From Trematomus loennbergii (taxonomy: Eukaryota; Chordata; Actinopteri; Perciformes; Nototheniidae), in NCBI GenBank assembly GCA_012861695.1, contig JAAOOA010000200.1, positions 319,001 through 383,000 on the forward strand: DNA of 64,000 nt, written 5' to 3'. The first letter of the stretch is position 1. Every line of letters starts with the position of its first letter. The notes under the pieces are model-generated. The model had not been told where the DNA came from. It searched no databases and was given only the letters and a program-made list of their open reading frames with translations. Made by a program: the position numbers and the translations under genes. Shown in pieces: positions 48,201 to 57,200 of the stretch.

Positions 48201-51200
48201 ATGTCTCAGATATATCCAGAGCCTGTCTCTGATTGGCTGAAACACCAAACAGATCATTGCAGCATTACCCATAATCCCCTCTGTTTCAGCCCTGTTTCCA
48301 AAGTGCTGATTCTCTGTCTGTTACTTTAGATGAAAATAAGGAGCCCCTCCCCACGCCCCTCTGAGAGAGATTTGGTTAAAAGAACTCAATGGTGCTCTAG
48401 GAGGAGATTCAGGTGATAAGGGGGGGGGGGGGGGGTTACCTTGGTTGCTGATTGGCTAATGGTTACAAGACAAAACATCGTTATGACATCATAAAGTGGC
48501 CAAAATCTGATCAGCTCATTTTCAGACAGGTTTTTATAGAAATGGATCAAAAAGAGAGAGAATCTTTGTTCCTGAAACTTTCAGAGTCTCTTTCCACAGA
48601 GGGGACACATGTTGATAGAAGAGACATGAAGAAGAGGGGACACATGTTGATGAAGAAGAGACATGAAGAAGAGGGGACACATGTTGATGAAGAAGAGACA
48701 TGAAGAAGAGGGGACACATGTTGATGTAGAAGAGACATGAAGAAGAGGGGACACATGTTGATGTAGAAGAGACATGAAGAAGAGGGGACACATGTTGATG
48801 TAGAAGAGACATGAAGAAGAGGGGACACATGTTGATGTAGAAGAGACATGAAGAAGAGGGGACACATGTTGATGTAGAAGAGACATGAAGAAGAGGGGAC
48901 ACATGTTGATGTAGAAGAGACATGAAGAAGAGGGGACACATGTTGATGTAGAAGAGACATGAAGAAGAGGGGACACATGTTGATGTAGAAGAGACATGAA
49001 GAAGAGGGGACACATGTTGATGTAGAAGAGACATGAAGAAGAGGGGACACATGTTGATGTAGAAGAGACATGAAGAAGAGGGGACACATGTTGATGTAGA
49101 AGAGACATGAAGAAGAGGGGACACATGTTGATGTAGAAGAGACATGAAGAAGAGGGGACACATGTTGATGTAGAAGAGACATGAAGAAGAGGGGACACAT
49201 GTTGATGTAGAAGAGACATGAAGAAGAGGGGACACATGTTGATGTAGAAGAGACATGAAGAAGAGGGGACACATGTTGATGTAGAAGAGACATGAAGAAG
49301 AGGGGACACATGTTGATGTAGAAGAGACATGAAGAAGAGGGGACACATGTTGATGTAGAAGAGACATGAAGAAGAGGGGACACATGTTGATGTAGAAGAG
49401 ACATGAAGAAGAGGGGACACATGTTGATGTAGAAGAGACATGAAGAAGAGGGGACACATGTTGATGTAGAAGAGACATGAAGAAGAGGGGACACATGTTG
49501 ATGTAGAAGAGACATGAAGAAGAGGGGACACATGTTGATGTAGAAGAGACATGAAGAAGAGGGGACACATGTTGATGTAGAAGAGACATGAAGAAGAGGG
49601 GACACATGTTGATGTAGAAGAGACATGAAGAAGAGGGGGACACATGTGATGAAGAAGAGACATGAAGAAGTGGATTTTGCATAATAGGTGACCTTTACAT
49701 TTCTTTTGTTGCAGAACTCGGACATCGGGCTCGGCTCTCTGGATGAAAACGCAGCCGACGTCTTTTCTCAGCTCGATCAGGTCACGAACAACTCGCAGAA
49801 AATAAACTCGTACGCCAACCTCAACGCTTCGGTCCAGGTCCTCTTAAGTCTGAGCAACAAAATCAACAGCATCAACAACGACACCACGGCCGACGTAAGC
49901 AACGCAGAATATTTTCGTTTCTTAATCAAGACCTTTCTGAACATTAAAGCATGGGAACATGTCCCACGTTACTGTCGTCCCACCTCTCCCCTACTTTTCT
50001 TTTAGATACTTTAAAGGGATTTTGCCGATAATACTTCTGTACTTTTACTTAGAGTATGTTGACATTAATAATAAAGCTTTATTTATATAGCACTTTTCAT
50101 ACAGCACGTAACAACCAGAAACTCCACTCAGATCACATGTTCAGACCTTTTCAGCAACAAAATAAATAATGGTTCCTCTCGACACAAGACTAAATGAATC
50201 GATGCAATAATATGAAACCCTATAAATAACATATAGGTACAACAAAAATACAAATTAAAAGATAGTAATAAAACAATACGGTTAAACGATTCAAATATTA
50301 AAAGACCAACGTAAAAGGAAATGTTGCTACTTCAACTGTTAAATAAAACCCTTTAAGACCTATATAAAATAAAACAATATAAAAGTAGGTAAATAATAAA
50401 GACTAAAGGCTAATAACAAGCTAATCTAAAAAGATGTGTCTTTAGCTGTCGTGTAAAAATGTCCACTGAGTCTCCTCTGATGTTTCCTGGTGATAAAAGC
50501 CCATTTTATTTTGGAGGACTTTAGGGATATTTAAAAAGCTGAAGAAGAGCTCAGGGCTCGTCCAGGGACATACAACGAGACTCGGTGAGACACTGGCAGC
50601 CAACGTAGTTCAGATACAACCGAATAATGGGCTCCCTCTTTATTTATTAAGTAAAGGATCTGAGTACTTCTTCCAACACTGCTATCTTTATGTTATCATG
50701 AAGCGGAAGGTTTTAGTATAGACATGTTGTACCTGCGCATTAAACTTGCTTTTCTAAAACAGGAAACATCTCCAGCTTGTACTAATTGATGGTTTCATTT
50801 AATTTCATTTAATGGTTTATTTGAACAGGGACAATGCACTTTGATGAACACTTTAGACAAAGAATGCTTCAAGTGTAAATATGCCGGATTTTAGCTTTGA
50901 GCTAATTTCCATCCGTAGACCCGTCACATACAACATTTAAGAACATGACATTTGTAAACATAGCAAAAATAAATACATGATATGCAGAAAGAGCAAGAGC
51001 AGCACACATAAGTATTTACCACATGGCAGTACAATGTAGCAGCTACCACATATAAAGTGCAAGAGGAGATACCCCTGTGTTAAAGTGCATTTAGCGGTGA
51101 TTGCACATCTGTTTGTTTCTCAACCATTCTTTGAGTTGACCTTTAAAACTATTGAGAGTGGGACAATCCCGTATCTCAGTTGGGAGGCTGTTCCAGAATG

Positions 51201-54200
51201 AGCTGCCTTTAATCAGTTAAACCCCACGGCCCCGCGGGCGGGGGCAAAACGCAACATCTTGCAAGAAACAGCGTCTGAGGGCTTCTTAATATTTAATAAA
51301 CTATGAATTTGTCATACCCACTTAACAGGAAGAAGCTCAGCTATCAGACAATATTAACCGTTTTTAGCTAAACGAAACAAAAGGGTAATAACAAAGGCTC
51401 TGAATTAGCCCTGAGCGAAAAAATGCTAACGCACTTAGCACAGTACTCAAGGTAAAATACCCTTATTACTTATCGGATCTGCACAAAAAAGATATCGATT
51501 AGCAAGCTGAGATTCCACAGATTCCAGACATATAAGTATCATTACTGAGCGATCAGAACTCGCGGCCAAACGACAAGAAACAACAACAAAGAAATGTGCT
51601 TTACGGAGCCAAAACGGCAAAACGTCTTACCTTAGCTGTTGTTCTGTCAAAAGTTGTGTTCAATGGCATTAAAACGAGAAAAACGCTGCTGAAGTTAATC
51701 CATAGGTTAATCCATCATCATATTTATGGCAATAAACGTAGTTTTCTATAGAGTGTAACATAGCTTTCGGTTTGGGCAAACTGCGTGCGCATCACTCTCA
51801 GTCCTCAATGGTAAAGTTTAGATGGATTTAGGAACTCCCCCTCGATTCTATTGGCTCTAACGGTTCAAAAGAGGTGTCAATCACCAAAATCGATCAATGG
51901 GTTTGTTGGAGTCGGGAGGCCTGTTCATTTATTCCGGCAATTACTCAGACCTACTAATTGACCTAACAGAAGCTATTGAGTCTATGTAAGTTTACTGCCA
52001 GGCTCGGATCCACCTGGATCAGCAAGGTCTCACCTCTACTAACTCCTGAAGAACCAGGTTCAATTAACTGCTGTTTCAATTCAGACGACACACTAAATCC
52101 GTATAAGCGATCCCGAAGGATTCTGGTATCAGTAATGGGGTGTGGCCCTGCCTAAGTGTGAGTGTGGCAGTTGTGCAATCTTACCTTTAAGCAGGAGAGG
52201 AGAGCGCAGATTTCTTTTAAGTTATCCCAATCCAAAAAGGTGGGATGATTTTATTTGAAGAAAATGGTCCACACTTTTACAGGGTTTTTACCTTCTCTCG
52301 TTACAATGTGACAATCATACAAATATATCATGCTGTGGTCCTTTTCTAATATAAAATCTCAATTCACAGTTTTACATTTCTTACATTAAATTCTAACTTC
52401 AACTGGCCCACTTCAGTTGTGACATTACATTCTAACTTCAACTGGCCCACCTCAGTTGTGACATTCAAATTCTAACTCAACTGGCCCACTTCAGTTGTGA
52501 CATTAAATTCTAACTTCAACTGGCCCACTTCAGTTGTGACATTTAAATTCTAACTTCAACTGGCCCACTTCAGTTGTGACATTTAAATTATAACTTCAAC
52601 TGGCCCACTTCAGTTGTGACATTCAAATTCTAACTTCAACTGGCCCACTTCAGTTGTGACATTACATTCTAACTTCAACTGGCCCACTTCAGTTGTGACA
52701 TTTAAATTCTAACTTCAACTGGCCCACTTCAGTTGTGACATTTAAATTCTAACTTCAACTGGCCCACTTCAGTTGTGACATTAATTATAACTTCAACTGG
52801 CCCACTTCAGTTGTGCATTTAAATTCTAACTTCAACTGGCCCACTTCAGTTGTGACATTAATTCTAACTTCAACTGGCCCACTCAGTTGTGACATTTAAA
52901 TTATAACTTCAACTGGCCCACTTCAGTTGTGACATTAAATTCTAACTTCAACTGGCCCACTTCAGTTGTGACATTAATTATAACTTCAACTGGCCCACTT
53001 CAGTTGTGCATTCAAATTCTAACTTCAACTGGCCCACTTCAGTTGTGACATTACATTCTAACTTCAACTGGCCCACTCAGTTGTGACATTTAATTATAAC
53101 TTCAACTGGCCCACTTCAGTTGTGACATTATTCTAACTTCAACTGGCCCACTCAGTTGTGACATTTAAATTCTAACTTCAACTGGCCCACTTCAGTTGTG
53201 ACATCAATTATAACTTCAACTGGCCCACTTCAGTTGTGACATTTAAATTCTAACTTCAACTGGCCCACTTCAGTTGTGACACAAATTCTAACTTCAACTG
53301 GCCCACTTCAGTTGTGCATTCAAATTCTAACTTCAACTGGCCCACTTCAGTTGTGACATTTAAATTCTAACCTCAACTGGCCCACTTCAGTTGTGACATT
53401 TAAATTCTAACCTCAACTGGCCCACTTCAGTTGTGACATTTAAATTCTAACTTCAACTGGCCCACTTCAGTTGTGACATTAAATTCTAACTTCAACTGGC
53501 CCACTTCAGTTGTGACATTTAAATTCTAACTTCAACTGGCCCACTTCAGTTGTGACATTTAAATTCTAACCTCAACTGGCCCACTTCAGTTGTGACATTT
53601 AAATTCTAACTTCAACTGGCCCACTTCAGTTGTGACATTTAAATTCTAACCTCAACTGGCCCACTTCAGTTGTGACATTTAAATTCTAACTTCAACTGGC
53701 CCACTTCAGTTGTGTTAAATTGTACCTTTTAAATTCTTCCGACAGAATTTAGAGGAATATCCTCATAAATGGTCGGTGATAAAAAACACATTAAAACTTT
53801 CATTCAACAATACATTCAAAATCAAAGTCAATTTCAGAGAACTTACCAAGGAAAACCCCGCTCTGGAGCTTTCTCCCTCTCAACCAGTGCTTTTATGCTC
53901 CACACAGGGACAGAAAACCAAAGACACTCCTTCATACCCATATATGTGGGCCTCTGGTGTGCAGGACTGGACATGTCCAGACATATTCTCCTATGGTATG
54001 GCCTAAACCCATTTTGGGGCTTCAGTACTTTTCCATTGAGTCAGGGGTCTCCTGTGCACAGCTTGCTGTGAGTGAACAGTAACACCCCGTAGTGATAAAC
54101 TATAATAGGCCTTAAACTCAATTTACCAAACCCCTTGTGTTTGTAAATACTGTGATTATAGAACAACATGAAATAAAATGCATTTTCATTGTGGGTTATA

Positions 54201-57200
54201 CAAGAATATATTTGATTATATTTGATTATATTAACTTTCGTTTTAATTATTCAACTTAATATGGAGACCTCAACAGGTTCCAGAGATATGGCAAATATAC
54301 CCAAATGACCCCAGAGGTGGGTTTTGTTTTTTCTAAACCTCTCTAAAAAGGTCAAATTTCACTTGGTTTGCATCAATCTTGATACACGGTACTTATTATA
54401 TGTTTTAGTTCGGATTCCTAAAGCTTTTAGTCTACTATCCCATCATTCAAGGGTGGTTTTCACTATAAGTCATGTTTTTTTTTTGGACGGACACTATAAT
54501 TTACATTTTTTTCTATGTTCAATCTGAATTTACTTTAAAAAAAAACATCTATATTTATTCTGACACTTCTACATCCAACTCACAGGTGTATCATTGCTTT
54601 GAGAAAAAACATGGGGGGGAGTCCATGTAAACATTTATAAAAAAAACACATACTTTTAAAAGACTTAAAATTGTCAAAACTCAAGAAATGGTGTTTCTCA
54701 AGGATGGTGCAGTGGTGGTATGAATTGGCTTTCTGTCAAACACCTTGATAGCTCTCTTGTACAGCTGTTCTTGGGTTTCAGGTTTGTGGCACAAGCAAAC
54801 GACCAGTTTGTAAAACAGTATTCAATGTGGGATAGAATCATACAGTGGAGGTATGACTTTGCAGCATTGACAGTTAAGAAAGGTCTAATTTGTTTAAAAT
54901 GTTGCAAGTTGAATTTAACGGTATTGGATACTTTCTTAATATGTTTCTTAAAAGTCAAGTTCGAGTCCAGTATGACTCCAAGATACTTGAAGTGGGGGAC
55001 TAGTTCTATTCTGCTCCGTTTAAAAACACATTGGATCCTTCGATTTTGACTGGTCGTTTACTGAACATCATGCATACTGTTTTTTTTGCATTTAACTGTA
55101 AGCAAATGTTGTTCAGCCAGTGTTGAACCTTGTCCAATGCATTTGAGAGACAGGATGTGATATTTCAGTGTTTTTCCCGTGTACAAAGATGACCGCATCA
55201 TCGGCATACATTTGCACATTCAAATCAGGACATACATTAGGCAAGTCATTAATGTACAGAGAAAACAGTAATGGTCCAAGAATGGAACCTTGTGGAACCC
55301 CAACAGGGTTCACAAGGTAGGGGGATTTGGTACCGTTGACCAAAACACACTGTTTTCTGTTCGATAAGTAAGACTAACCCACTGTATTGAATCTGCCGAA
55401 AAATTGAAATACGTCAGCTTTGTAAGGAGCACTTGGTGGTCAACAGTGTCAAAAGCCTTCCTGAGATCAAGGAAGACAGCACCTACATATGGGCTCGTGT
55501 CCAACATAGATTAACCTTTTCCACAAAGACACAGTTAGCTGTCTCAGTGGAGTGGTGAGCACGGAAACCAAACTGCATTGGGTGGAGTGGAGCGAAACCT
55601 TTATCTAAATGTTTGGTGATTAGTTTTGACACCCATTTCTCAGCTACCTTAGAGACACAGGGGAGGATGCTGATTGGTCTGTAGTTGGACATTATTGCCT
55701 TATCCCCAGATTTAAAGATCGGTGTCACCGTGGCCACCTTCCAGGATGATGGAACTTCCCTCGTGCTGATAGATTGATTTACTAGCATACTAATTGGTTT
55801 TATTAGACCGTCGATATGTGTTTTAATAAAGTTGGTGTCTAAATCATCTGCATCCCTAGCTTAGAACCTCTTAACCCTGAGATTAAATCAATTCAAACTA
55901 CATATTATTATTACATATGGTTTGAGACATACTGTATATTACATCTTTTAAGGATTTTGTCACAGATCAGGATAAAAAACACTTACAATAAGTTAATGTT
56001 GGTGAATAATCATGACATTAAATTACTATCATGATATAATAAATAATTAATAACTAATTTAATAAATACCTGATTAACTTACTTATTTTCTAAATAACTA
56101 ACTTATTGAATACCTGATTAACTAACTTATTTTCTTAAAGTGGACCTATCATGCTATATTTGAATAATATAGTGTAGGACCATACCTATATAAGGCATAT
56201 TTATATGTTTTTGCAAGGGCAGATTCAGTGAGAACAGCCCATCTACTGGCCTGGCATATGTACTACAGCGTCTCCAGCGCTTTCGAACGGCAATGGCCGT
56301 GGCTGTCTCCTCCTGATTGGTGGAGTTGGCCCAATAGCCGTAGTGCCCACCGTCCTGACGTCAGGACAGTGTTCAAATCTGGATCAGTTTTTATCAGATC
56401 CGTTGCAGCCCCTTTTTTAGAGATTTGGGTATGGAGGAAAATAGAGAGGGGTGTGTTTTCTGACACTTGGTGAGTTCCCTGGAACACCGGGGACACATAT
56501 TCATGTAGAAAAGACGTACAAAAGTGCATTTTGCATGATAGGTCCCCTTTAAATAACTAACTTATTGAATACCTGATTAACTTACTTGTTTTCTTAAATA
56601 ACTAATAACTAACTCGCTGCTCAACGCCTTCCAGGTACCGCTGGTTATCCCAAAAAACGGAATATAATTACAGTAAAAAGTATTCCTTCTACTGTTGAGT
56701 GCTTAATCTCACAATCTGTATTTTATTCTGTTAATCTGTTTTTCCTATTAGCACCTTTATTTCTATTTAGTCATTTTATTGCAATATTTTATTTCTTAAT
56801 ACAAATCTTAATAAGTACAATGTATAACTCAATAATTTTTTCTTTTGCAGGACTTCTTTGATTCCTCCAGTAATCTTCTGGAGGAATCTCTCAAAGACTC
56901 GTGGACGAAGACGTCTGGCCAAGAGAACATTTCTCTGGCGGGGAGATACCTGAGCTCCGTGGAGAAGCTGATCGGCGCCACAAACGTGACCCGATTGAAG
57001 AAGAAGAAAAACATTGAGGTGATGGCGACCGACTGCACGAAGCAAAACACCAAATGTTACCACAAGGTGTTCAACGTGTCCGTAATCCTCAAAAGCTCCG
57101 ACCCCGGAAATGTGAAAACGGCCGGCTTCAAAGAGCTGGAGAAGTATTTACCGCAGAAAGACAAAACGCTGGAATCGAACAGCATCGTCGTGTCAACGAC

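Noticed and set aside
48534..49725. Three overlapping minus-strand frames of 360-392 codons
   Set aside because: Same reason: reverse orientation of the 37-bp array.
53769..54071. 100-codon plus-strand frame
   Set aside because: Lies in a repeat that also occurs inverted at about 20 kb, where the frame is not kept.
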